From an uncultured Eggerthellaceae bacterium (GTDB lineage: Bacteria > Actinomycetota > Coriobacteriia > Coriobacteriales > Eggerthellaceae): 64,000 nt of DNA. A program made the position numbers and the translations under genes. The stretch lies in contig CALULI010000006.1 in assembly GCA_944321455.1 (NCBI GenBank), forward strand, positions 1 to 64,000, given 5' to 3'. The notes below the pieces were generated by a model. That model had not been told where the DNA came from, did not search any database, and saw only the letters and a program-made list of their open reading frames with translations. Every line of letters begins with the position of its first letter. Positions within the stretch are counted from its first letter, which is position 1. Below, piece by piece: positions 7,725-16,060 of the stretch.

Positions 7725-8528
7725 ATGAGAGATTACAAAGCTTACTTGATTAAAAAGGATTTTTCTATTCATACGATAGATGCTTATATCTATGCAATCC
7801 AACAAATGAAAGAAAGAATTGGCGTTACACCATCCAGTGCAGATTTATTAGAACATAAAGAATGGCTGATAGCGCATTTTGCAATCAAGACAGTGAATTT
7901 ACGCATCACTGCTATAAACTCTTATCTTGATTTTCTTAATCACCAAAGCATACGACTAAAGAGCCTTCGAGTGCAGCAAAAGTTCTACCTTGATAATGTA
8001 ATTTCTCAAGAAGAATATGAGCTTTTGCGTGATTCGCTCAAACGCGATGGAGAACTATTTTGGCATTACGTAGTGCGCTTTCTTGCTTGTACCGGTGCGC
8101 GAATAAGCGAGCTTCGTCAGTTTACGGTGCAATCAGTATACATAGGTCATCTTGACATTGTTTCTAAAGGACAGAAGTTAAGACGAATTTACATACCTTC
8201 CAGCTTACAGAAAGACACTTTAATCTGGCTTCAAGCACTTGAACGCGCAGATGGGTTCATCTTTGCTACAAAAAGCAGCTCACCTATGACAGCAAGAGGA
8301 ATATCGTTAGGCTTGAAACGCTTTGCTAAAAAGTACGGGGTCAATCAGGACGTTGTATACCCTCATTCATTTCGACATCGATTTGCTAAAAACTTTATTG
8401 AACGAAATCCCGATATAGCGTTTCTTGCTGACCTTATGGGGCACGAAAGCATAGAGACAACAAGGGTTTATTTGCGTCGTACTGCAATGGAACAACGTGA
8501 GACTGTTGATGCAACTATTGATTGGTGA
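7725..8528 (+). CDS. Tyrosine recombinase (probable hsdS invertase)
   Basis: 267 aa. An N-terminal SAM-like core-binding domain (to about residue 95) precedes a catalytic domain with the expected residues: Arg in TGARISEL, Lys in SKGQKLRR, HxxR in HSFRHRFAK, His in LMGHESIETT and nucleophile Tyr in RVYLRR. GAAAGGGG upstream of ATG 7725 is a good ribosome-binding site. The gene lies between two oppositely oriented hsdS copies and its last 14 bp overlap the 3' end of the expressed hsdS. This is the layout of recombinases that shuffle type I specificity genes in streptococci and Bacteroides, so it most likely inverts the DNA between the IR1 or IR2 repeats. Confidence 0.9.
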   Translation: MRDYKAYLIKKDFSIHTIDAYIYAIQQMKERIGVTPSSADLLEHKEWLIAHFAIKTVNLRITAINSYLDFLNHQSIRLKSLRVQQKFYLDNVISQEEYELLRDSLKRDGELFWHYVVRFLACTGARISELRQFTVQSVYIGHLDIVSKGQKLRRIYIPSSLQKDTLIWLQALERADGFIFATKSSSPMTARGISLGLKRFAKKYGVNQDVVYPHSFRHRFAKNFIERNPDIAFLADLMGHESIETTRVYLRRTAMEQRETVDATIDW

Positions 8529-10107
8529 GATAGGCAAAGACTTCATTAACTCGCCTTGCTATGCGACGCTGCTCGGTGAGGGGCGGGAGTGGTGTCAAAA
8601 CATCCGATATCTTTGAAACTGACAAACCTGGCTGAGCGGTCGCTGTGGCGTATTGGTTGAGGTTTAGTCCCGTGAGAATCAACCCCGCCCATTCGTCTCC
8701 AACGCCACCGAAACATGAGACGACTACAGCATGCTCCGTTGCATAAAACGGACCTTCAGCGTAGTTCACGCAGCCGCACAATGCTCCTTGTCGGCCAATT
8801 ACTTGATGAGATTCAAATCGATTCGCCTCTGCTACAAAACCGCGAACACCGTTGCCACCAAAACAGGGAATGGCCTTTTCAGCGGAAGGAGTATCGTCAA
8901 TCAGAGAAGCTGAGATGTTTTTTCCAGCCTGCATATCAAAAAGACATCCAAGCCTCACCCATTCCCATCCCTCGGGCACCTCGAACGGAATTTCATCATC
9001 TATACATTCATCACTCAATACACGCCCTTTTGCATCAATTCGCTTCTCATAGTAGCCACCATCGGAAGCACGGTAGATGACCGACTCACCGCCCTTGGGG
9101 AACTTGACCTTCTTCTCGGCAACGAGCTTTGTCCGCTCCTCGCGGATGCGTTCTAGCAGAACCGAGGCGGGCTCGTCCGAGGGGTCCCGCGGTACGAGCT
9201 TACCCTGTACAGCTCGTTGCAGCACCGATTTTTGAAGACGTTCGGGCAGCTCAGAGTCGAGAGCCTCACGCGATTCCTCGAGGACGCCGTATTCGTCAAC
9301 GAGGGGCATAAGTTCTTCAACCCGCTCAGCGATGCGACGCTGCTCGGCAAGGGGCGGGAGGGGAATTAATGCAGAGTTCAACGATGTCTTTGAAAGGTTA
9401 TAGAATGCTTGACCGGATTTTTTGACCCTTGCCCTGCAGAACGAAACATGGGGAGGTGACGTCAGGTATCTGAGGAGATATTCAGAATGCCAGTCTATCT
9501 CGAGATATGGCGTTAAGAAAAAGACAAAGCCTCCGCATACAGTGTTGCCATCGGCGGTTCTAACAATGGCTGCCTTTCCGACGTTTTCCAAGCTAGTGAC
9601 CGCAGGTGTAATAATCTGTCCATTTTGGAGAATCAGGTCATCGTCAACGAACTGCGAAGATATCATTACATCATTGTCTTTGATGATTGGAGTATCCGCC
9701 TCTCCGATATTACCGCCGCGAAGGACTCTCATCATGCAATCGTCCTTTACAGCAAGGTTATCCTTCTTATAGCCGAGACCGCTGTTGAGCTCAAGCGCAC
9801 TTCCCAGTCGAGCCCATTCCCATCCATTCGGAATCTCGAACGGTATCTCATCATCGATACACTCGTCGCTTAACACATGCCCTTTGGCGTCAATCCGCTT
9901 CTCATAGTGCGACCCATCGGAAGCGCGATAGATGACAGACTCTCCGCCTTTAGGAAACTTAATTTTCTTTTCAGCAATTAACTCTGAACGCTCTTTACGA
10001 ATCCGTTCAAGTAATACACTTGCGGGTTCATCATTAGAGTCCTGAGGCACAAGTTTGCCTTGTACCGCCATTTGAAGAATTGAGTTCTTAAGATCCTTCG
10101 CCTTCAT
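8515..10107 (-). CDS. hsdS: Type I restriction specificity subunit HsdS (expressed copy)
   Basis: 530 aa, full length. It begins with MKAKDLKNSILQMAVQGKLV, then an EYEKRIDAKG-type lead-in, recognition domain 1 (about residues 95-265), a central helical spacer (PLAEQRRIAERVEELMPLV…SVLQRAVQGKLV), a second lead-in, recognition domain 2 (about 385-510) and the closing PLTEQRRIARRVNEVF. HsdS reads the two halves of the target sequence and places HsdM and HsdR on DNA. ATG 10107 follows the hsdM stop directly, so translation is coupled. Its recognition domains differ from those of the silent cassette at 6248, while lead-ins and spacer are shared as inverted repeats. Confidence 0.92.
   Translation of the reverse strand: MKAKDLKNSILQMAVQGKLVPQDSNDEPASVLLERIRKERSELIAEKKIKFPKGGESVIYRASDGSHYEKRIDAKGHVLSDECIDDEIPFEIPNGWEWARLGSALELNSGLGYKKDNLAVKDDCMMRVLRGGNIGEADTPIIKDNDVMISSQFVDDDLILQNGQIITPAVTSLENVGKAAIVRTADGNTVCGGFVFFLTPYLEIDWHSEYLLRYLTSPPHVSFCRARVKKSGQAFYNLSKTSLNSALIPLPPLAEQRRIAERVEELMPLVDEYGVLEESREALDSELPERLQKSVLQRAVQGKLVPRDPSDEPASVLLERIREERTKLVAEKKVKFPKGGESVIYRASDGGYYEKRIDAKGRVLSDECIDDEIPFEVPEGWEWVRLGCLFDMQAGKNISASLIDDTPSAEKAIPCFGGNGVRGFVAEANRFESHQVIGRQGALCGCVNYAEGPFYATEHAVVVSCFGGVGDEWAGLILTGLNLNQYATATAQPGLSVSKISDVLTPLPPLTEQRRIARRVNEVFAYLTNQ
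9041..9187 (-). repeat. Inverted repeat IR2, right copy
   Basis: Exact inverted partner blocks 9041-9078 (38 bp) and 9122-9187 (66 bp) of the left copy at 6961-7107. Recombination here would flip 7108-9040 and exchange the second recognition domains. Confidence 0.92.
9898..9922 (-). repeat. Inverted repeat IR1, right copy
   Basis: Exact 25-bp inverted partner of 6259-6283. Recombination here would flip about 3.6 kb and exchange both recognition domains behind the fixed hsdS start. Confidence 0.9.
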
Positions 10108-11589
10108 CTAAGCCTCAATCCCTAATATCTCGCAAATCTGCTGCAATTTTGCATCGATTTCTCGATCAAGAGTCTCCCTACGCGCACGATAATCTTTTAT
10201 AAGTTCATCAGGAGGCAATATTTCTTCTTCATCATGAGGAAATCCGCATTGATCAAAATTAAGCTGAAGTCCTTTTAGTTCATCAGCAGTGAAATATTGT
10301 GCTTTAAGGTTTCCATCAACCTCAATTTCCTCTCGGTTTTCCCACCACTCAATAATCGGATCGAAATGCTTAAGTTGGATAGGCTTTGTTTTGCTAAAGT
10401 GCTTATACCCTTCAGGCATATCCATACGGTAAAACCAGGTGCCTTCTGTTTTCTTCCCGTTTTCAAAGAAGAGTATATTTGTCGTAATAGATGTATAAGG
10501 CGCAAAAACACTTCCTGGCATACGAATAATGGTATGCAAATTGAAATCCTCAAGAAGTTTTCTTTTTAGTTCAAGCTTCGCTCCATCGGAACCAAATAAG
10601 AAGCCATCTGGCAAGATAACAGCAGCCCGTCCGTTCGGCTTAAGACGATACATAATGAGCGCCATAAAAAGATCAGCTGTTTCAGAACTACGAAGCGCTA
10701 CAGGAAAATTAGCTTTAATAACATCTTGCTCTTTACCTCCATAAGGTGGGTTCATTAATACCACGTCAAATGTTCCGTCAACCTGCTGATTACGATATTC
10801 GCGAATATCCCTATCGAGTGAATTGACGTGAAACACTCGAGGATTATCAATATCATGCAAAAACATATTCGTTGCACATAGCAAATATGGCAATTGTTTC
10901 TTCTCTAAACCATATACGCTCTTGCCATATTGAATTCGATCTTCGGGAGTTTTTACTTGGTTTTCTAGGATCTTTAACGCTGATGTTAGAAAGCCACCAG
11001 TGCCACAAGCAAAATCAGCAACGGATTCTCCAAGCTGTGGATTAAGCCGTTGTGCCATGAAATCAGTAACGGCACGAGGTGTATAAAACTCACCGGACTG
11101 TCCAGCAGCCTGCAAGTCTTTCAAAATCGTTTCGTACACTTCACCAAAAGCATGAAGCTCTTTATATTCGGTAAAGTCAATTTCTTCGTTGATCGTATTG
11201 ATGACGCGACGCAACAAAATACCATCTTGCATGTAGTTGTGTGCAGATTCAAATGCGTAACGGACAATTGCCTGTCCCTGCGTCGTGGACTTTGTGATAG
11301 TAAGGTTTGCGAGTGTAGGAAATAAATCATTATTGACAAAACTAAGCAGCTGCTCGCCCGTTAGAGCTTTGCCATCACCGTTATCTATGGCCCAATTACG
11401 CCATTTCAGTTCATCAGGAATTATCGACTCATAATTATCTTGAACAAGTTCCCAGTCTTCTTCTTTGGCATCATATATCTTGAGGAAGAACATCCAAACC
11501 ATCTGTTCAATACGCTGCGCATTGCCATTCACACCCGCATCTTCACGCATGATATTTTGAATTTTTTTAACTAAAGCTCCTACTGCCAT
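10108..11589 (-). CDS. hsdM: Type I modification methyltransferase HsdM
   Basis: 493 aa, normal length. An N-terminal HsdM_N helical domain precedes a class I methyltransferase fold with the SAM-binding motif FACGTGGFL (about residue 195) and the catalytic NPPY tetrad (MNPPYGGKEQD) of adenine-N6 methylases. It transfers a methyl group to adenine in the half-sites chosen by HsdS, and it is part of the restriction complex with HsdR. AAGGAG lies 10 bp upstream of ATG 11589. It sits between hsdR (22-bp gap) and hsdS (no gap), evidently one operon. Confidence 0.95.
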   Translation of the reverse strand: MAVGALVKKIQNIMREDAGVNGNAQRIEQMVWMFFLKIYDAKEEDWELVQDNYESIIPDELKWRNWAIDNGDGKALTGEQLLSFVNNDLFPTLANLTITKSTTQGQAIVRYAFESAHNYMQDGILLRRVINTINEEIDFTEYKELHAFGEVYETILKDLQAAGQSGEFYTPRAVTDFMAQRLNPQLGESVADFACGTGGFLTSALKILENQVKTPEDRIQYGKSVYGLEKKQLPYLLCATNMFLHDIDNPRVFHVNSLDRDIREYRNQQVDGTFDVVLMNPPYGGKEQDVIKANFPVALRSSETADLFMALIMYRLKPNGRAAVILPDGFLFGSDGAKLELKRKLLEDFNLHTIIRMPGSVFAPYTSITTNILFFENGKKTEGTWFYRMDMPEGYKHFSKTKPIQLKHFDPIIEWWENREEIEVDGNLKAQYFTADELKGLQLNFDQCGFPHDEEEILPPDELIKDYRARRETLDREIDAKLQQICEILGIEA

Positions 11590-11611
11590 GTTTATGTTAT
11601 CTCCTTAAGGC

Positions 11612-13921
11612 CTACGCTACCATGCGGTATAGCTCATTCTCCAATGCCTGAGCGGCACGAAGGTATTGTTCTTTGCCGCCAAAAATTTTAACAATATTAG
11701 GAACAGAACCTATTGCCTGGAACTCCTTCAACTGCAAGATTCCCATATCATCAAGATCAACAATCTGAGCAGTTGCATATTTGTCCAACAATGCATTTAA
11801 GACAGCCCGAGCAGCATCACTAAACTGATCAAGATAACCGCTTTCGCGTACTGCTTGTGCTCTTTCCCTGCGAGTCATTGCGGGCACATCGTAAGCAAAA
11901 TGACAGATAAGATCAAAGTCATCAAGATCATCACGCCCAGTCTGATCACGAAGCTGTTTAAGGAAAATTCCTTGTTTCTCTAACTCTTCGCAAATAGCTG
12001 CTTTTTTATCCTCACTATTCCAACGGTTGATAAAATCATCAAGAGTATTGAATTGCTTATGCATATTCTTCTTTGTGTAATCAACAAGACTTTCCGTGTG
12101 AAGTGAACCATCCCAATAGTATTGAACCTGCTCTCCAACAACATCCACTTCAAGGGAAGAGACGTAATATTTAATCTTGGATTCAGACGGATCAATAGGC
12201 AAAGAAGGCTTTTCTCGAGTGGGCTTATCCTCGTCTCCAGAAGAAAAAACAACAGGTGGGTCGCCATCAAAATCAGGATCTGCAAACAAGCGTGTCGCAT
12301 CTTTGAAGTCTAGCACTGTAAAGAAAAGCTTCCCCTTATCTTCCTTGATACGAGTACCACGACCTACAATCTGCTTAAACTCTGTCATGCCCTGCTCGCC
12401 AAAGCTGTTGTCCAAGACAATACATTGACAAGTCTTGCAATTTACACCTGTAGTAAGAAGCTTCGATGTGGTAAGTATTGTCGGAAAACGCTCATCCACA
12501 TCCATAAACTTATCTAGAATCGCCGAAACACCATGAACATCGCCAGTACAACGTTGAATGTAATCAGGATGCTCCTGAACAACGTCGGAGTTTTCATTAA
12601 CTAGAGCTTGTCGCATGCGTTCTGCATGATCAATATCCTCACAAAACACAATAGTTTTCTGAAAACGCCCTTCACGTTTCAAGTACTCAGTTATATGTTT
12701 TGCAACAACGACATCACGCTGCGTAAATACTATTGTGCGATTGATGTCTTTTTGTGTATATTCGCGCTGCTCGATTTCCTGACCCTTGTCATCAACTTGG
12801 CCAGCTTCAGGAATAAACCCAAACTTGTCGACATCGATATGAATTCGCTTGACACGATATGGAGCGAGAAAACCGTCCTCAATACCTTGTTTAAGAGAAT
12901 ATGTGTAAAGTGCATCACCAAAATAGTTATGCGTAGAAACCTCTTTGGTTTCTTTTGGAGTCGCAGTCATGCCTAACTGTATTGCTGAGCTGAAATATTC
13001 TAAAACACGACGCCAACTTGAATCTGCCTTTGCACTTCCCCGATGGCATTCGTCAACGATGATGAAATCAAAGAAACTAGGGTCGAGTTGCTCATAAGGT
13101 TGTGGCGCATTAGGATCATCTTTATCCTCATTCACAAGCTGCTGATAAGAAGAAAAAAATACTTCATATGCACTATCGAGATTTTTGCCTTGAACTTTCG
13201 TTGTCACACTATTAAGTGGCTTAAAATCACCAGATATCGTCTGATCTAAGAGAACATTGCGATCTGCCAGATAAAGAACCTTGCTAATAAGTCCGGCTTT
13301 ACGCAAACGCCAAACTATCTGGAATGCTGTGTAAGTTTTACCGGTACCAGTTGCCATAACTAAAAGCATGCGCTTCTGACCTTTAGCAACTGCTTCAATT
13401 ACACGATTGATAGCAATCCGCTGATAGTAACGAGGTGTTATAGACTCATAACTGAAATAGTAGGGCTCCCTAACTTTTTCCGACTGTTCATTAGTGAGAC
13501 CATGCGCGCTACAATGACGACTCCATAGGTCATTTGGAGAAGGAAACTCATCGAGCGGAATCTCCCGTTCCTTTCCGGTAGTCATATCATGCTCCATGAA
13601 AGCATGACCATTAGAACTGTAGGCAAAATCTACATCAAGAATCATGGCATATTCGATTGCTTGCTGCAGCCCATGACCAACAGTTTTCTGATAGTCCTTT
13701 GCTTCTACCACTGCCAAAGGTTGATTAAGATCCGGCCAGCAAAGTTGATAGTCGGTCTTATTGCCTTGATTAACACGAGAACCTTGTCCATTTGCAATAG
13801 CAATCTTCCCGTCAGTAAAGAAAAAATCCTCACAAGAAATATGATCAAGATCCCAACCCGCCTCTTGCAATGCTGGTGTGATATAGCGGAGCTTAGTGTT
13901 TTCCTCATTAATGGCCGTCAT
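11612..13921 (-). CDS. hsdR: Type I restriction endonuclease subunit HsdR
   Basis: About 769 aa from the start at ATG 13921, which has AGGGGAAAA upstream; the open frame extends to 13987 but that N-terminus is unlike the family. An N-terminal nuclease domain shows TDYQLCWPD, VVEAKDYQKT (the D…ExK motif) and a QQAIEYA helix. A helicase core follows with Walker A MATGTGKTYTA, a DECHRGSA box, TATPKE, and a C-terminal helicase half with IVGRGTR. HsdR translocates DNA with ATP and cuts unmethylated foreign DNA. It is the first gene of the operon. Confidence 0.95.
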   Translation of the reverse strand: MTAINEENTKLRYITPALQEAGWDLDHISCEDFFFTDGKIAIANGQGSRVNQGNKTDYQLCWPDLNQPLAVVEAKDYQKTVGHGLQQAIEYAMILDVDFAYSSNGHAFMEHDMTTGKEREIPLDEFPSPNDLWSRHCSAHGLTNEQSEKVREPYYFSYESITPRYYQRIAINRVIEAVAKGQKRMLLVMATGTGKTYTAFQIVWRLRKAGLISKVLYLADRNVLLDQTISGDFKPLNSVTTKVQGKNLDSAYEVFFSSYQQLVNEDKDDPNAPQPYEQLDPSFFDFIIVDECHRGSAKADSSWRRVLEYFSSAIQLGMTATPKETKEVSTHNYFGDALYTYSLKQGIEDGFLAPYRVKRIHIDVDKFGFIPEAGQVDDKGQEIEQREYTQKDINRTIVFTQRDVVVAKHITEYLKREGRFQKTIVFCEDIDHAERMRQALVNENSDVVQEHPDYIQRCTGDVHGVSAILDKFMDVDERFPTILTTSKLLTTGVNCKTCQCIVLDNSFGEQGMTEFKQIVGRGTRIKEDKGKLFFTVLDFKDATRLFADPDFDGDPPVVFSSGDEDKPTREKPSLPIDPSESKIKYYVSSLEVDVVGEQVQYYWDGSLHTESLVDYTKKNMHKQFNTLDDFINRWNSEDKKAAICEELEKQGIFLKQLRDQTGRDDLDDFDLICHFAYDVPAMTRRERAQAVRESGYLDQFSDAARAVLNALLDKYATAQIVDLDDMGILQLKEFQAIGSVPNIVKIFGGKEQYLRAAQALENELYRMVA

Positions 13922-14292
13922 AATTCTATTTTCCCCTGAGAGAAAGCTTGTTAGTAACATCTTCCTAAGTTTACTATATCCACGCAATCTACCTGCGAAT
14001 TCATGAAATTGTATGCCTGTTTATTAAGGTGGAAATGCCACGTAAACTTTCAAATCATATTGTTTTTACAGAAATGATCAGCATAAACAGCTAGCAGGCT
14101 TGCCTACTAGGACAAGAAATGTAGTCTAAACCCTTATCCTGCATCTCAGCAGAGGAAAACATGAGTGACTAAAACAGAAATATCTAATGGGTATCAAATG
14201 GGATACCAATAATAGCAGCATTATTTAGTAGAAGAAACAAACAGTAAGATTCTAAGACACTATATACCACCATGGAGACGTCTAATAATATC
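13922..14292. other. Upstream region of hsdR
   Basis: Holds the promoter region of the hsd operon (not resolved), the right copy of the flanking inverted repeat (14186-14210) and no credible gene. Confidence 0.4.
14186..14210. repeat. Right copy of island-flanking inverted repeat
   Basis: AATGGGTATCAAATGGGATA plus CCAAT is the inverted counterpart of 6114-6137, with one extra base. Together they bracket the complete hsd locus. Confidence 0.6.
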
Positions 14293-14455
14293 GAGTGGGA
14301 ATAAATCTTCTACCCTTCGAATTGCGGTTTTTTCGTCTGTGACGTCCCATATAAAGTGCTGTAATGTACGAAAAAGCGTAAAGCCACCAGTATCTTTCAA
14401 GAATAAAACTTATAAACCCCCTGAAATCACTCGATTCAGGGGGTTTCTTTATGCG
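14293..14455 (+). ncRNA. Candidate structured RNA, copy B, ending in a terminator
   Basis: Same architecture as 1398-1560: GAGTGGGAATA start, stem TTTTTCGT (14329-14336) with ACGAAAAA (14368-14375), the block GCGTAAAGCCACCAG, AATAAA, and a terminator CCCCCTGAA…TTCAGGGGG then TTTCTTT (14416-14450). Like copy A it lies just beyond the 3' end of a minus-strand surface-protein gene, in convergent orientation. Confidence 0.45.
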
Positions 14456-14499
14456 TTCTGAACTGCGTTTGTCAACCCTAATCCTCTGACTGTTTAATA

Positions 14500-15993
14500 C
14501 TAATCAATCAGTTTATGCTTTTTCCTTCTTAGGAAGATCGCTACTAGCAGTCCCAAAACGGATCCAAAGAACAATACGCTCCACAACCCAAGATTGGCTT
14601 TGTCTCCTGTTTGTGGCAACTCGGTATCCTTCTGGCCGGCAGCAGTTTGATCACCAGCTGTGCTCGTTGCTAGAATTTCCTGTTTCTCAACAGAACCACA
14701 AATCGTACAGATGCGCTGCTGCTCTCCTTTTTCCGTTGCGGTTGGCTGCGCAACCACCGTCCAATCGCCAAAGCTGTGTGCAATCTTTTGTATTGTGGTT
14801 CCTGCTTCCACAATCTCGCCGCACACCGTGCAAACCTTATCACCGGTATATCCTTCCTCGGTGCAGGTGGGTTCCTTCATATTTTCCAACCTTGTTTCGC
14901 CATGCCCTGTAGCGGGAAGGTCTGCGATCAATTTTGTCTGCTCGGCTGCCCAGTCGGCCTCAAATGACGCCGTATAGGTGGTTGTACCTTTTTCCGTACA
15001 GGTGGGCTCCTTGGTCTGTACGTGGGTTACCTCTGCATCCGCAGTCTGCACGTGCGTAGAATCATTCATGCAGGTGCGAGTGGCGGTGCAGGTGTGCCCA
15101 TCGTCGCTCCAGATGTAGGCGATTTCGCTCCACCTGTGGCCAGTTGCGGGAAGATCTTCCACGATCATGCTTTGGGGGATTGTCCATTCTGCATCAAAGA
15201 CAGCCGTATAGCGCGTTGCCCCGTCTTCCGTGCAGGTGGGGGGCTTTACCTGCTCACCAGCAGCGGTGACCTCCAGCGTTTCTATCCTGCCTTGCTCGGT
15301 CTTGTGCGTGCGACTTGCGATGCAGGTCTTTCCATCCGCACTCCACCGATATTCGGTCGCATACCAGTCCGATCCTGTAGCGGGAATGTCTGCAATGGTT
15401 GTTGTCTGCGTATCCGCCCAATCGCTTTCAAACGTGGCAGTGTACGTTGTTTCGCCTTGTTGCGTGCAAGTTGGAGCCTTTGTTTGTGCGCTTGTTATGC
15501 TTGCCAGCGCAGACTCCGCATGCGTCGCATTGCCCACGCAGGTGCGAGTGGCAGTGCAACTCTGCTCACCCTCACTCCACTCGTAAACCGCCTCGCCCCA
15601 AACGTGTACCGTTTCACCAAAGGTATAAGCTACGGTAATCGCGCCATTGTCGTTCGTGATAGTCGCCTCATTGCCGTTTACACGTGCCGTAGCATCAGCG
15701 CTAAAAGCACATCCCGCCTGCGGGGTGATGGTTATTTCTGCAGTGTATGCTGTACCGCAGTTCGCATTGACATCGGCTTGTGCTGCGCCTGCTTTCCATG
15801 TGACGGAAGAAACGCTGCCGATATTGGTATCGTCAGCAAGCTGCGCCGTCGTATCCAGCGCTGATCCTGTCACGGGTACATCAAGCGTAATTTCAAAATT
15901 ACCGTCAACCACCCTGATCCATTGGTTGGCCCGATAATACTTCGCCGTGGCATCTTTCTTCTCATATTGCCCTCCCCGTTTGTTTTCCGCCAA
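14500..15993 (-). CDS. LPXTG surface protein, 5'-truncated
   Basis: Up to 497 codons ending in a normal anchor: LPQTGD, a membrane helix and an RRKKHK tail. The middle has four to five repeats of a module with CTATRTC-type Cys motifs and PTCTEKGTTTYTASFEADW-like segments, followed by CTVCGE and CTICGS pairs. The N-terminus is wrong for a wall protein: it starts at a TTG (15993) without a signal peptide or ribosome-binding site. The frame is open further upstream beyond an in-frame TAA (residues ENVRIESGTFDVVVSCYIGAV), overlapping the end of the gene at 16061. I read it as a gene that has lost its 5' end by deletion and is probably not exported. The alternative is that a frameshift joins it to the upstream gene. 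Confidence 0.6.
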   Translation of the reverse strand: MAENKRGGQYEKKDATAKYYRANQWIRVVDGNFEITLDVPVTGSALDTTAQLADDTNIGSVSSVTWKAGAAQADVNANCGTAYTAEITITPQAGCAFSADATARVNGNEATITNDNGAITVAYTFGETVHVWGEAVYEWSEGEQSCTATRTCVGNATHAESALASITSAQTKAPTCTQQGETTYTATFESDWADTQTTTIADIPATGSDWYATEYRWSADGKTCIASRTHKTEQGRIETLEVTAAGEQVKPPTCTEDGATRYTAVFDAEWTIPQSMIVEDLPATGHRWSEIAYIWSDDGHTCTATRTCMNDSTHVQTADAEVTHVQTKEPTCTEKGTTTYTASFEADWAAEQTKLIADLPATGHGETRLENMKEPTCTEEGYTGDKVCTVCGEIVEAGTTIQKIAHSFGDWTVVAQPTATEKGEQQRICTICGSVEKQEILATSTAGDQTAAGQKDTELPQTGDKANLGLWSVLFFGSVLGLLVAIFLRRKKHKLID

Positions 15994-16060
15994 CCGTTAC
16001 ACCGCCCCGATGTAGCAGGAGACGACTACATCAAAGGTGCCACTCTCGATACGCACGTTC

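Noticed and set aside
14293-14455. c-di-GMP-I riboswitch
   Set aside because: Only the GCGTAAAGCCACC stretch resembles it; the GGGCAAACC half and tetraloop receptor are missing and no gene follows in the right direction.
15022-15864. 280-aa plus-strand frame
   Set aside because: Antisense to the repetitive LPXTG gene; Cys/Arg-rich because of repeat codons.
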